Shown here piece after piece: positions 39,295 to 50,200 of a stretch of 64,000 nt of DNA. Made by a program: the position numbers and the translations under genes. The notes beneath the pieces are model-generated. The model ran no database searches, was not told the DNA's origin, and saw nothing but the letters and a program-made list of their open reading frames with translations. The stretch comes from Epiperipatus broadwayi. Lineage: Eukaryota; Onychophora; Udeonychophora; Euonychophora; Peripatidae. Every line of letters begins with the position of its first letter. Position 1 is the first letter of the stretch. The DNA lies in NCBI GenBank assembly GCA_028023455.1, contig JAQFVV010012499.1:1246584-1310583 (forward strand), in the 5' to 3' direction.

Positions 39295-40285
39295 TATAAT
39301 TGAAATAATATTTTTAAACGGTTTATAAACAATTCAAACAATCTTTAAATCCGCAGAAGTACTTTCGGTTACTTTCAAACCTGCCTCAACTGCCATTAAA
39401 TTCAAAAACTAAAAGCGGAAGCAAACGTCATCAATTCAAATTCCACGAATCTCGTATTTTAATGTTAGAAGCTTGTCGATTTATCAAATGCGTTTTATTC
39501 CTGTTTATAAAAATTGCCTCTTTAATTTTTCTTTTACTATGGTTTCTCTCTTCATGAAGAATTTTCACATTTTCAAAATTAAATTTAAATTTATGTTTAC
39601 ATGTTTTTTCTGATCAAAGAAAACTGAAGAAGATATTAAATCACCATTATTTTTATTTTTACACGCTTATATAACAATTCATGTTCCTTCAATCTTTCTC
39701 AATGTTGCACCTAGATTCACCTATATATGATAGCATACAATCACAAAAAATTTGATATATGACATTACTTTTTTGCTTGATAGGTATGACATCCTTAGAA
39801 TTATTAACTAATTTGTTAATATTGTTTGGAACGTAGAATGAAACATTAAATACATTCTTATATAAATCCTTAAAAAATTTTACTTGTGGATTTGAAATAA
39901 ATGGAATAGATATCCATTTTTTATTATTAATCTTCATTTCTTTTAAATTATAATTTTTTTTTTAAATTGACTTAAAGTATTGTTTATTTGTTCCATTTTA
40001 TAACCAACATCAAGCAATTCCTTGGCAAATATCTCAATATTTTTCAATTTATCACTTTGGTAACGACATAATTTTTCATTTCGAAACAAAAAAGATTTAA
40101 AACTTGCCATCTTATTGCATCATTGGTACTTTTGATTTAAAATTTATATATCCTCTTTTTGCAATGGCTTAATTATTAATTTATAATTTAATATACTGTT
40201 ATCTCTTGTGATCATTAAATCTAAATAGTTAATCTTATAATCCTGTTCTTTTTCAATAGTCCATTTCAAGCCATTCAATTTATTT
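39295..40285 (-). pseudogene. PLE 3' coding remnant, left arm
   Basis: Reads from the palindrome centre outward on the minus strand. Near the centre the frame is better kept than in the right arm: KEQDYKINYLDLMITRD is readable, the end of the RT palm or thumb region. An 82-codon open piece (39,937-39,689) covers KWISIPFISNPQVKFFKDL to YIGESRCNIEK. One A is then missing in an A run where the right arm has four, which shifts the frame inside the GIY-YIG domain and ends it early. Not functional as it stands. Confidence 0.82.
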
Positions 40286-40369
40286 AATTCCTCTATACTT
40301 AATTTTTAAATAAATTGAATGCTTGAAATGTTGAAAAGAACAGGATTATAAGATAACTATTTAGATTTA

Positions 40370-41155
40370 ATGATCACAAGAGATAACAGTATATTAAATT
40401 ATAAACTAATAATTAAGCCATTGCAAAAAAGAGGATATATAAATTTTAAATCAAAAGTACCAATGATGCATAAGATGGCAAGTTTTAAATCTTTTTTGTT
40501 TCGAAATGAAAAATTATGTCGTTACCAAAGTGATAAATTGAAAAATATTGAGATATTTGCCAAGGAATTGCTTGATGTTGGTTATAAAATGGAACAAATA
40601 AACAATACTTTAAGTCAATTTAAAAAAAATTATAATTTAAAAGAAATGAAGATTAATAATAAAAAATGGATATCTATTCCATTTATTTCAAATCCACAAG
40701 TAAAATTTTTTAAGGATTTATATAAGAATGTATTTAATGTTTCATTCTATGCTCCAAACAATATTAACAAATTAGTTAATAATTCTAAGGATGTCATACC
40801 TATCAAGCAAAAAAGTAATGTCATATATCAAATTTTTTGTGATTGTATGCTATCATATATAGGTGAATCTAGGTGCAACATTGAGAAAAGATTGAAGGAA
40901 CACGAATTGTTATATAAGCGTGTAAAAAATAAAAATAATGGTGATTTAATATCTTCTTCAGTTTTCTTTGATCATGAAAAAACATGTAAACATAAATTTA
41001 AATTTAATTTTGAAAATGTGAAAATTCTTCATGAAGAGAGAAACCATAGTAAAAGAAAAATTAAAGAGGCAATTTTTATAAACAGGAATAAAACACATTT
41101 GATAAATCGACAAGCTTCTAACATTAAAATACGAGATTCGTGGAATTTGAATTGA
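40370..41155 (+). CDS. Penelope-like element, RT end plus GIY-YIG endonuclease (5'-truncated)
   Basis: 261 codons. Residues 1-90 match the end of a PLE reverse transcriptase: MITRDN, RGYINFKSKVP, MMHKMASFKSFLFRN. Residues ~98-150 are a linker. Residues 151-245 are the GIY-YIG nuclease: VIY at 151-153, YIG at 163-165, Arg174, His178 and a catalytic-Glu candidate Glu233 (KIKEAIF). PLEs use this domain to cut the target before reverse transcription. The first ATG is an internal Met of the parent protein. Upstream, a 1 bp deletion relative to the left arm breaks the frame, and most of the RT is missing. A frame this long in AT-rich DNA suggests recent insertion, but the element cannot move alone. 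Confidence 0.85.
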   Translation: MITRDNSILNYKLIIKPLQKRGYINFKSKVPMMHKMASFKSFLFRNEKLCRYQSDKLKNIEIFAKELLDVGYKMEQINNTLSQFKKNYNLKEMKINNKKWISIPFISNPQVKFFKDLYKNVFNVSFYAPNNINKLVNNSKDVIPIKQKSNVIYQIFCDCMLSYIGESRCNIEKRLKEHELLYKRVKNKNNGDLISSSVFFDHEKTCKHKFKFNFENVKILHEERNHSKRKIKEAIFINRNKTHLINRQASNIKIRDSWNLN

Positions 41156-41333
41156 TGACGTTTGCTTCCGCTTTTAGTTTTTGAATTTAATAGCAGTTGA
41201 GGCAGGTTTGAAAGTAACCGAAAGTACTTCTGCGGATTTAAAGATTGTTTGAATTGTTTATAAACCGTTTAAAAATATTATTTCAATTATAATTACAATA
41301 TTATTTTTAATTAACGGATATTTTTATTTATTT

Positions 41334-41349
41334 TATATATATATATATA
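41334..41349. repeat. (TA)n tract between two PLEs
   Basis: Short TA run between the palindrome (after ~40 bp of AT-rich DNA) and the 3' end of the next PLE. Confidence 0.8.
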
Positions 41350-41357
41350 AACAAAAA

Positions 41358-41420
41358 AAGACTTATAAATCCAATAAATAATATTATATTTCAACCAGAG
41401 GACTGGTTTTCATCAGAAAG
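41358..41420 (-). ncRNA. Hammerhead-like motif in the PLE 3' region (tentative)
   Basis: On the minus strand, CTGATGA (41,416-41,410) is followed by one extra A, then the 6 bp stem AACCAG-TCCT-CTGGTT (41,408-41,393) and directly by GAAA (41,392-41,389). A GTC lies at 41,362-41,360. This is the conserved core order of a hammerhead ribozyme, and PLEs are known to carry hammerheads in their terminal repeats. Against it: the extra A before stem II, only a weak stem III, and no convincing stem I pairing. It may be a decayed ribozyme or chance. Confidence 0.3.
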
Positions 41421-41912
41421 AAAAAAAATACACAGTAAAATGGCGATAATCAAAAATTACAGATTTGGTAAAAGATTAAAAATTTAACAAAACCCCCCTG
41501 ATTGGTCACAAAATCTAACACAGAATATCTACCCAATCAATGACAAAATTCAAACAACAAAAAAAAACTACATTCCCTCCTAATCAAGCTTAAATTCTAT
41601 TTAAATTAAAATAAATATAAAAATAAAAAATCCAAAATTAAAAATTAAAATATACATATGTGCATACATAGAAAAATTAAACTATGCTCACATACAAAAA
41701 ATAGCTGTGCCCACATTAATATTCATTAAAAACTAAAGTACTTATACATTTTAATCAAAAATTATAGTTAGTGCAAAGTACAATAATTTATAACTAATTA
41801 TTTATCTATAAACCAATTAAACACAGATATTAAACATCCATATAACCAATCTTTACATAAAAAACCTCATATAAGAAAATTTTCACATAAAAAACACACA
41901 TATAGAAATCAT

Positions 41913-42554
41913 TTAGGAGATCAGGTAACCCAGAGATGTAATAGTTCCAGTGTTCAAATTCAATCCATGTGGTTCTAAGGTCTTGAATTTAAAAATAAAA
42001 AAACTCTCATTTTGTTTCCTCTCCCTTGTAGAAGAAAAACCTTCCTGAAGAATCACTACTTTTACATCATCAATTGAATGATTTGGTAAGTTAAAATGTT
42101 TTGAAACCGGTCTATCTTTATTCTTCTGCAAAATGTCAAATCTATGATTAGTCATTCTGACATGTAAACTATTTGCTGACTCACCTATACACTGGTTTAA
42201 ACATCTACTACACTCTATCAAATATATCAAATTAACACTTTTACATGTAACATAATTAGGAATATACCATTTTAAATTACAGTTCTTAGTACTAAAGACC
42301 ACTTTTGTCACAACAATATGTTTACATGTAAAACATATTTTATCTTTACATGGAGAACATCCTTTTTCCTGTACAGAACTACTAATAAAATTTGTTTTGA
42401 CAAGTATATCTCTAAGTGATCTATATTTTCGATATACAGCCTTAGGTGGATCAGAAAAAATAGATTTTAAATAATCTGTGAACTGTAATATGTTAAAATG
42501 TTTTGCCAATATCTGGTTAATATTAGGTAAATCTCTATTAAAAGTAAGAACCAA
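41913..42554 (-). CDS. PLE GIY-YIG endonuclease with cysteine cluster (partial)
   Basis: 213 codons. Residues 1-60 (TFNRDLPNINQILAKHFNIL, YRSLRDILVKTNF) match the region after the RT in PLEs. Residues 66-77 form a metal-binding-type cluster (Cys66, Cys69, Cys74, Cys77). The GIY-YIG domain spans ~107-190: LIYLIEC at 109-115, CIGES at 122-126 where YIGET is usual, Arg133 and His137. A catalytic-Glu candidate lies in ERKQNESFF. The Tyr-to-Cys change in the second motif is unusual and may weaken the nuclease. The frame also reads through VPPL before the chosen Met, so the start is arbitrary for a truncated copy. Confidence 0.8.
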   Translation of the reverse strand: MVLTFNRDLPNINQILAKHFNILQFTDYLKSIFSDPPKAVYRKYRSLRDILVKTNFISSSVQEKGCSPCKDKICFTCKHIVVTKVVFSTKNCNLKWYIPNYVTCKSVNLIYLIECSRCLNQCIGESANSLHVRMTNHRFDILQKNKDRPVSKHFNLPNHSIDDVKVVILQEGFSSTRERKQNESFFIFKFKTLEPHGLNLNTGTITSLGYLIS

Positions 42555-42580
42555 TGGTGGAACATCGAATTATTTTTTAC

Positions 42581-42585
<5 letters not shown>

Positions 42586-42666
<81 letters not shown>

Positions 42667-42685
42667 CAAGACAAAGAGAGAGAAT
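42586..42685. repeat. Compound (TA)n(AG)n microsatellite
   Basis: A TA run to about 42,620 is followed by a perfect AG run to about 42,652 and then interrupted AG/AAAG units. The apparent ORFs on both strands are artefacts of this repeat. Confidence 0.92.
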
Positions 42686-43459
42686 TTGAGACACAGAAAA
42701 AAATAAGAATAATGAGCAAATTGAGTTAATGGTAAAAAAATTATAGAATTCCTTAAAATTTAAATGAATAATGCCAACACTAATAGAAATAGGGTATAAT
42801 GGGAGGAATATAATAAAAATCCTGATACAATTACAAAGTTGATTTACAGCACTTTGGTATAATAAATTTATTTCTGTTTATATGAAAAGTATCAATAATT
42901 ATATTAGAAATATCCCAAATAATATCAATAATTATAAATAAATAATATCTCTTCATTCTTGATCATCTTATATATGTATTACAGTAAAATTTTAAACTTA
43001 AAAGAGGAAAAAATAGCAGAAGTAATTAAAATATTAGTAGTGATTAATAAGTGAAGGTTGAGTTAATGATTATTAAACATAGACAGATTCTGGTTTGGAT
43101 TTGACTTTATATAAGAGAAGAACCAAAAATAACCATGATTTTATAATAAAAAGTTTATTTATCTTTAATCATACTTAATTTTCATACAAATTACTTCATT
43201 TTTTCATTGATTCAGACCCAAGTGAAAATTTCCACAAGCTTTATACTGTAATATGTGCATTTTCCTATATACTTTATAATATAAAATTTTAGTTCCAAAA
43301 AAAGTCAATAGATGGCAAGAAAATTAAAAAAATCCTCAAAACAATTAAATTTAACTCCACCCTGAGAAATATATCCATTGTATTATGACAAGGTCATCCA
43401 CATCATGATTTTTATGACACTGTTTAAAGAAAATGGTTCAAATAACCAAAAATGAGTTT
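42686..43459. other. AT-rich DNA, nothing recognised
   Basis: No open frame with a motif and no repeat partner found in the window. Confidence 0.4.
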
Positions 43460-43536
43460 AACAAAAGCAAAACTCTCCACACAGTAGTGCCACCTAGTGC
43501 CAACCAGAGTAATTAATGGATGCCAAAGGCTTGTGT
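43460..43536. mobile_element. Solo terminal repeat of the MITE family at 17.1 kb
   Basis: GCAAAACTCTCCACACAGTA through AATGGATGCCAAAGGCTTGTG matches the left end of the element at 17,113-17,605 and of the one at 63,366. The rest of the element is absent, so this is a truncated copy. Confidence 0.75.
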
Positions 43537-43654
43537 CTTTGATAATAACAGATGTGCTAGCATAAGAAATGGTGATTATGTGATGCAAAAATGAGTTTAT
43601 TTGCAAATTTATTATAATTTTAGATATTTTTATACAATAATTTTAACAATATTT

Positions 43655-44170
43655 ATTAGATATCAAAAATATAAATTAACTTTTTTGAATGGAAATACTT
43701 TATTTTCAAAAATAAAATGTTATATTAGCGGATGGTCTAAAGATATTTAAAACCCTAGCTTTCTATGTAAACCTATGTAAGCAATCTAAATATAATCATG
43801 AGTAAGAAATTATTATTTTACAATAAATATTGAAAAATTTTAAACTTTTAAAGCATATTTCATTAGATATAAGAGAAGTAAATAAATATTTGCTCAGATT
43901 TTTTTTTAAAAAAGACAAATAATGAAGATTTTGTTGATTTTGTGTGTTGAAAATAATCTTTTTTAAAAATGATGTCATATAATTTTTATATTTTGGTTAT
44001 GATTTCATTTTTTTAAATATTTATAGAAAGAAAATGTGAACATTTAAAATTTATTTCAGCATCAAACAAAAATATCTATCAAATGAAATCTTAAATTCTA
44101 TGTTGAATATGAGAACAAAGAAAATGAATTGTGAGCAAAACACCAGAGAGTTGTATTATAAATTTAACCT
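43655..44170 (+). repeat. Dispersed repeat R2, copy 2
   Basis: Collinear with 23,060-23,630, including GATTTTGTTGATTTTGTG and GAACATTTAAAATTTATTTC. It begins ~120 bp after the truncated MITE end. Confidence 0.7.
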
Positions 44171-46394
44171 CCTTCCAAGTATAGTTTATTTAATACAATG
44201 AATCAGTCTAAATGTGTTTTTCACTTTCTGAAGTAATCCAGAAATATTTACAAAGTGAAGCTTCTTAATGCATGCAATGCTGTTGTTTCACAACAGCTGA
44301 GTCAGCAAAAAAAAATTGAGGCATTTTTTCATTGAAGATAATAAAAAGAAATAACATAGTTAGAGATGAAGAATATGACTGATATCAAAGATGGATCATG
44401 TTGAATTTAATTAAAACTGTTTCACACTCAAAACTGCTCACAGAGGAATTGTTGCCATTGCCACAAAAGGGAGCATTTACAATTTACCACATTTTCAGAA
44501 ATTGTAGATAAAATGTCTGACTATTAAAAACTAATTTTGAGAGAAAAATGTCATTTGCATGATAAAAAAAATATCAGCATTTTCTTGACATAGGACTTCA
44601 TTCAATATGCTTTTTTGAGACATGGTAAATTTGAAAATTTCATTAAATCATGAATAAACTTGTATTTCCCCAGTATAGCTTTATTGTAACCAGTTTCAAG
44701 CATTACAACTGTTTTCCCTGCCATTTTCCTTAGAAGAAAAGAAAATTTCATATTATTTCAACTACAGTATTCAGCCATTACAAAAAAAATCAAATATAGC
44801 AAATGCATTAAAAAAAGCAGTGCTACATGACACAATTTCACATGATTTAATGTAATTTGGTAGACTGATGCAAATGGATCCATGCAAAAGCAGAAGCATG
44901 TACAAGAACACATGCACTCATCAGAGAACAGTTCCGGTTATTTTTGGATCCCCCTTCATAACTAAATTGGAGTGAGTTTTCTTTCAGATTAAAAAATGAT
45001 TTTGAGTTTTTAATACATATACTATTAGAAAGATAGTCTTCCAACAATGGAAATAGAAAAGACAATATTCATAATAATAGACAATTTTTGTTCTCCCTTC
45101 ATTTTCACAATAAATGAAAAACACAGATGTATAACACATCCAACAATCTTTTAAGTTTTATATATACAAACAAATATATTATAAATTTTAAAAAATCAAG
45201 TAATTTCTGTATGTTTTTATAAATATTTTTCATAATTATGTATTAAAATGAAGTTAAATTTCTAACAGTTATATCTTTAAACTTGCACACATTTCCTATA
45301 TATATATATTGACTACTATATTAAACTATGTAAAAAAATAAAAATATTCAATTAAAAAATTAGAGAGATAATTAGCAGTTGCTATTGTTTGTAACACCAG
45401 CTATCTACACATTAACCTTTGATCACAGAACTTAGTATACATACATACAAAACTTCATAAAATATGAAGTGTTACTAAATTAATATAATTTCATTAAATT
45501 TAGTAGACAATATACGTGTATTTAACTTAATTAAATAAGATGTTTTTCTTTTAAAATAAATTTGAATTTTATAAAAGCCAACCTAATAATTAACTATTAA
45601 AGACGATATTTTTACTTAGTGCAGTTTAATTTTAAATTGCTGCATTAAATATTAATTTAGTCACACAATGACCATTAATGGGAATGGAAAGGTGCTTATT
45701 TAGAAAGAAAAACTGGCGATATTTTCTCATGTGTATCAAAGCTTAATAAAAGTTTATTACTTAATAGCATAAATGATGCTTATTATAAAGAATAATTTAT
45801 TATAATGTGAAACTATAATCACGTCTTTGTAATTAATGAGTAGACATAAGAATTTAACTGGAAAAAATAAACAACAATCTTAATCTAGTCATACGTAATC
45901 TACAGTTAAAAGATACATAAAAAAGTATGTATAAAGTGATCAGTTTGTAGTTTAGTGACTATAACATTTGACTGTCATATCTTCTAGGAATTTTTTTCAT
46001 GCTGAAGATTTTCAAATACTCTGTATTTTTTTCCAAAGTATCTGGATTATATCGAATCCTATTAACAATTCAATTACTATAAAGTAAATGAGTATACACC
46101 TATAATTCTCTAGAAGTATAAAAGAAAACCTTAAAAAATCTTACTAACTTGATGAATAATGTCTTTTCTTTAGTTGTTTCTCTACTCTAGCAAAATGAAA
46201 AAATTGTTTAAGAATATCTTACTTAGGAATACACACACACACATATATATATAAATTTATAAATAAATATCAAAAAATACAGTACTTAAAAGTTTATAAA
46301 AATATAACTATAACCATCACTTAGAAGCACTTTCAACTATCTTGTAGTTTTTGTCAACTAACACTTTTAAAGTGTCAGCTTTCCCATAATTCCA
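44171..46394. other. AT-rich intergenic DNA; last part is probably PLE 3' region
   Basis: No gene seen. The last ~70-100 bases (46,310-46,394) are probably the 3' non-coding part of the PLE that follows. They share GTTGAAAGTGCTTCT-like sequence with the 3' region of the 40.4 kb PLE. A (CA)/(TA) run lies at 46,230-46,255. Confidence 0.4.
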
Positions 46395-47176
46395 TGATGT
46401 CAACTTTCCCATGATTCTGTGATCTTAACATTTGTGGCTTGCCTATTAATTAAATCCTGCTTGTATTTATATATTAACATTGCTTCTTTAATTTTTCTTT
46501 TATTATTATTTCTTTCAGTTTCCAATATTTTTACATTGCTATAATTGAAATCAAAACCATATATAAATGATTTATTATGGTCATAAAATACAAATGCTGA
46601 TAAATTATCATTATTTTTATAATTTTGTTTTGTATTTTGAACCCTTTTTAATAATAATATATGCTCTTTTGTTCTTTTTTCCAATGTACACCTTGATTCA
46701 CCTATATATACACTGCCACATCTACATGTCCATTTGTAAATAATACAATTGTTATTTGTCAATAAAGTTTTATCTTTTGAATTGTTTATTAATTTATTTA
46801 ATGTAGGTGGTGCATAAAATGCAATATCACATATTCCTTTATAAATTTTCTTAATGAAACTTGCCTGTTGATTTGAAATATATGGTATTGATATCCAACA
46901 TTTTTTATCAGAAGAATTAGCATTATTATTAATATTATTATATTTAGAATTAAAATTTTTAACAGTATGATAAACACAATCACAATTATATCCAGCATTT
47001 TAACAATTCATTATAATAAATTTCAATATTTTTAGTTTTATCCATACATATTTACAAAGATTATCATTTCTAAATAAGAAGGACTTTAAACCTGCCATTT
47101 TATGTAATGTTAGTACTTTTGATTTATATGGAATATATCCTCGTTTTGCTATTGGTTTAAGAGTCATATAGTAATC

Positions 47177-47183
<7 letters not shown>
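46395..47183 (-). pseudogene. Penelope-like element copy, 5'-truncated and frameshifted
   Basis: On the minus strand from the TA tract: LDYYMTLKPIAKRGYIPYKS, LHKMAGLKSFLFRND, a frame change, CWISIPYISNQQASFIKKIY, then the GIY-YIG frame 46,762-46,400 (120 codons). The latter has CIIYKWTCRCGSVYIGES, LEKRTKEH, a DFNYSNVKILE block, KRKIKEAMLIY with the Glu, and INRQATNVKITESW. It is clearly related to the palindrome PLE (same layout and INRQA-N-KI-SW end) but well diverged, so it is a sister family. All GIY-YIG signature residues look present. The RT is missing and the frame is broken near 46,790 and again near 47,000. Confidence 0.83.
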
Positions 47184-47226
<43 letters not shown>

Positions 47227-47236
47227 GATTACTATA
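47167..47236. repeat. (TA)n tract flanked by 17 bp perfect inverted arms
   Basis: TATAGTAATCCAGTTTA (47,167-47,183) and its exact reverse complement (47,220-47,236) enclose a TA run. The left arm is genuine PLE coding sequence. The right arm looks like a snap-back copy of it. Confidence 0.88.
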
Positions 47237-47250
47237 CGCTCTTCCGATCT
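47236..47250 (+). other. Sequence identical to the 3' end of an Illumina adapter
   Basis: ACGCTCTTCCGATCT equals the last 15 bases of the standard Illumina TruSeq read-1 adapter. It stands exactly where the snap-back copy of the PLE end stops and where repeat R3 copy B starts. A GC-rich 15-mer matching this by chance, at a structural junction in such AT-rich DNA, is very unlikely. I read it as adapter carried into the assembly. Confidence 0.85.
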
Positions 47251-50200
47251 ATATATATATAATGTAACCCCCCTACTTAACACCAATCCTACACATTATA
47301 TGAGCACATGCCCAGGGTGCCAATTCTATTAATGAATAGAATAAATTAACAACTTTATTTTGCTTTGAATTAGTATTGAGACTCTTCTACTTATGCCTGA
47401 CTTATAGCTCATCTCAGTGGATGGTTATAGAAAGTCAAGAACATATATAATATAAATAGATAAATGAAGAAATACTATTGATCATAATAAAGCTTCATTT
47501 ATTCAAGCTAATAAACTATAATTTCAATTTAATCTCTTCCATCATCTAAATACACTCTTATATTAGCTACACTATAACTTTAACAAAAAAAACACATGAT
47601 ATTAAATAGCTCCACTATCTAGCACATCTTTATCTAAATAGCTAAATTAATATTAATTTGGAACTATAAAATAAGATATCAGGAAATCTTTAATGCAATT
47701 TGATTAAAGAAATTCTATTATACAATAATTTTTAACTATTATAATAAAAAAAATAATGGAATGAGTTGAATGATGTTTCATTGGACTAGCACTTAGATAA
47801 TGAAGGAAACAGGGTATTTTTTAATCTCACATAATTGTCTAAATAATAAACTTAGTATATAATCTTCTTTATAAGTTAACCAAGTGGTAAAGTATTTCAT
47901 GTAATGTCTGGATCAAGAGAACAGTATTATCAGATTTAAGTACATTCATTATCAAATTTATAAAGTAGTGCATTTATGTTGTAATAGATATGGGGACTGT
48001 AGAAACTAGAATACAAATGCATATAAGAACAACTCAAGACAAAGTTTTAAATACTTAAATAAAGCATTTATTTACATTTTGCAATCAAAGTAAATATAAA
48101 TGATTCACAGTAGAACTATTCATTCTAATTCCTAAATTTACAAATACATTTGCCAATCTGGATTTGATATTTCTTTTTATTATACACTTTATTATTTATT
48201 GATTAAATATTTATAAAACATGAATAAACAAATAAATTAATGCCCTCATATTCTAACTTCTAATATATTTAGGCTGTTAACTAACTCGAACATTTTTTAT
48301 TAGCAAACAACACTGGATAAATAAATATCTTATTATGGGCACAACTATACAAGTTGGAGAGATCACACTATCATTTATTGGGATAAAACAAATTAATAAC
48401 TTTCACTGTCAAGAAAGTAATCTTAAATAACTCAATCAAATAATCCCTTTAAACAGCTATACTTTTCACACATTCAAAATAAAAATAAAACTCTTTCTGA
48501 TGATTTGATGATTTAAGCTTTTGATAAATTAGCATGATAAAATCCCAAATATTTAATTCCTGATGTATAAATTTAGTAGTACTATACTCTCATGTCTTGC
48601 ATTACATGTGTGCCACATCTTACACTATAATCAAGATAAAATCAATATATTTACATCTTGTTGGTTTGCTTATGAGTTACTAAATAAGTGTCATAATATG
48701 GATAATGCCATAAATCAACCAATGAATATAACAATATTTCTGCTTTAAGTATTCATAAAAATTTAGCCTTACCATTTATTTAAACACCAACTACCTTACA
48801 TAGAGCTATGATTCTACGATAACAAAAAGATATATTAAAAAAAAAATTAAGCACCTGAGGAATAAATAAGCTTCTTGACTGATAAATCTAATGACAAATA
48901 ATGACTCCCCACCTAACTTTGAGGTATACTATTGGTGTGGACCTCAGTCTCACCACCAAAATAAAGGGGAAATATATTACTTAATTTCATAAAACATCAT
49001 TTTTATAATGCATATATACATAATCTGGAAATATATTTCACTCATGGCAAATACTTATATATATCAAGGGAGAGCATTCTCAATCCCAATCAAAAATTCC
49101 AATCAACAGAGAACCTATAATTAATAACTTTCTTTCTCACAGCTACTTAATACATTTAATTCTAACATTGGAAAATAAATTCGAACACAGATAGGTTCCT
49201 AACTCTTTCAATTCTTTTAGCATATGGCATTATCCAAAACTGACAGAGAAAAACAAGGTCATAAACCTGAATATTTATTAATTATATATGAAATAAACTG
49301 CATAAGACAGACACACATACATATGAATAAAAATGTGTAAATAATTCCAAATTATATAGTACGCAAATGTTATGGGAAAGTAAATGGTAAACCAAAAATA
49401 AAAATTTTGAGTTTATGACAAACTATTAGCTGCTTTAAAATTTTAAATGGCAGCAGTTATTGTCAATGAGGTTTCACAATTTCTGACAACAATATTTATC
49501 TTTCATACATTTACTACTCACTAAGCCAATTGCTCACTTCGAGACATTAAATAAAAAAAATACCTGCCTTCAATAAAATACACGAAAGGCATATGTATAA
49601 TCCACACAAGAAATTATATTTAAATAATAATCAATTACCGATGTATTGCAACTTGTAATACACAATCCAAGACATTCTTGAAGTCAAAGAAATAGCACAA
49701 AATAAATAAGCAAATAAATAAATAAATCTTTCTATCTGTCTATGATATATCAATAACAAAAAAAAATAGTTACTCTTCTTTAACTTTTAAAAAAAAATTC
49801 ACTTGCAAAGTTTTTAACATAAAGTCTCCTGAATGACATGATGATAAGGGTGACAATTTCAAATGAGTATGTGTTAGTAAAACATGAAGACAAATTCCTA
49901 TAGAATAAACATTCACAATTTTAGATTTAATTAAGCAATCTCAAATATTCTCAGCAATAGATAATTGAGCTCACTAATACAGTGCATGAGAAATAAACTT
50001 TTATAATAACAGAGATAAGAGATAGATAATTTCAGCTGCATATTTGTTTGATATTGACCATTTAATTAATTCTGAAAATTTCCAATTTAGTAATAACTTT
50101 AGCAGTCTTCCAAGAGAACATTAGCTTCCCATAAACTTCATAAGTTAGCACAAATATAATTATTTTGGTCCATTGCTAATTGTTCATGGAAAATCTGCAA

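Larger units (their letters stand above)
39295..41291. mobile_element. 2 kb palindrome of two head-to-head truncated Penelope-like elements
   Basis: The left arm (39,295-40,285) is the reverse complement of the right arm (40,308-41,291) at roughly 98% identity by eye. The spacer is 22 bases. Each arm holds the 3' coding part and the 3' non-coding region of the same PLE, truncated 5' at the same place, with 5' sides facing each other. PLEs are known to leave truncated copies in inverted arrangements. The arms differ by substitutions and by 1 bp indels, so the palindrome is not a simple exact duplication. The sister family copy at 46,395-47,183 is truncated close to the same point. Confidence 0.88.
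41350..42575 (-). mobile_element. Penelope-like element, cysteine-cluster (Neptune-like) type, 5'-truncated
   Basis: The 3' part of a second PLE type: an endonuclease frame (42,554-41,913) followed by about 560 bases of 3' non-coding sequence. The 5' end stops at a stop codon next to a (TA)n/(AG)n microsatellite, so the RT is absent. The CxxC cluster before the GIY-YIG domain resembles the Neptune type rather than the palindrome family. A hammerhead-like fold may lie near its 3' end. Confidence 0.8.

Noticed and set aside
42467-42729. Overlapping frames of 75 and 83 codons on both strands
   Set aside because: They run through the (TA)n(AG)n microsatellite; the repeated Ile-Tyr and Arg-Glu stretches are artefacts.
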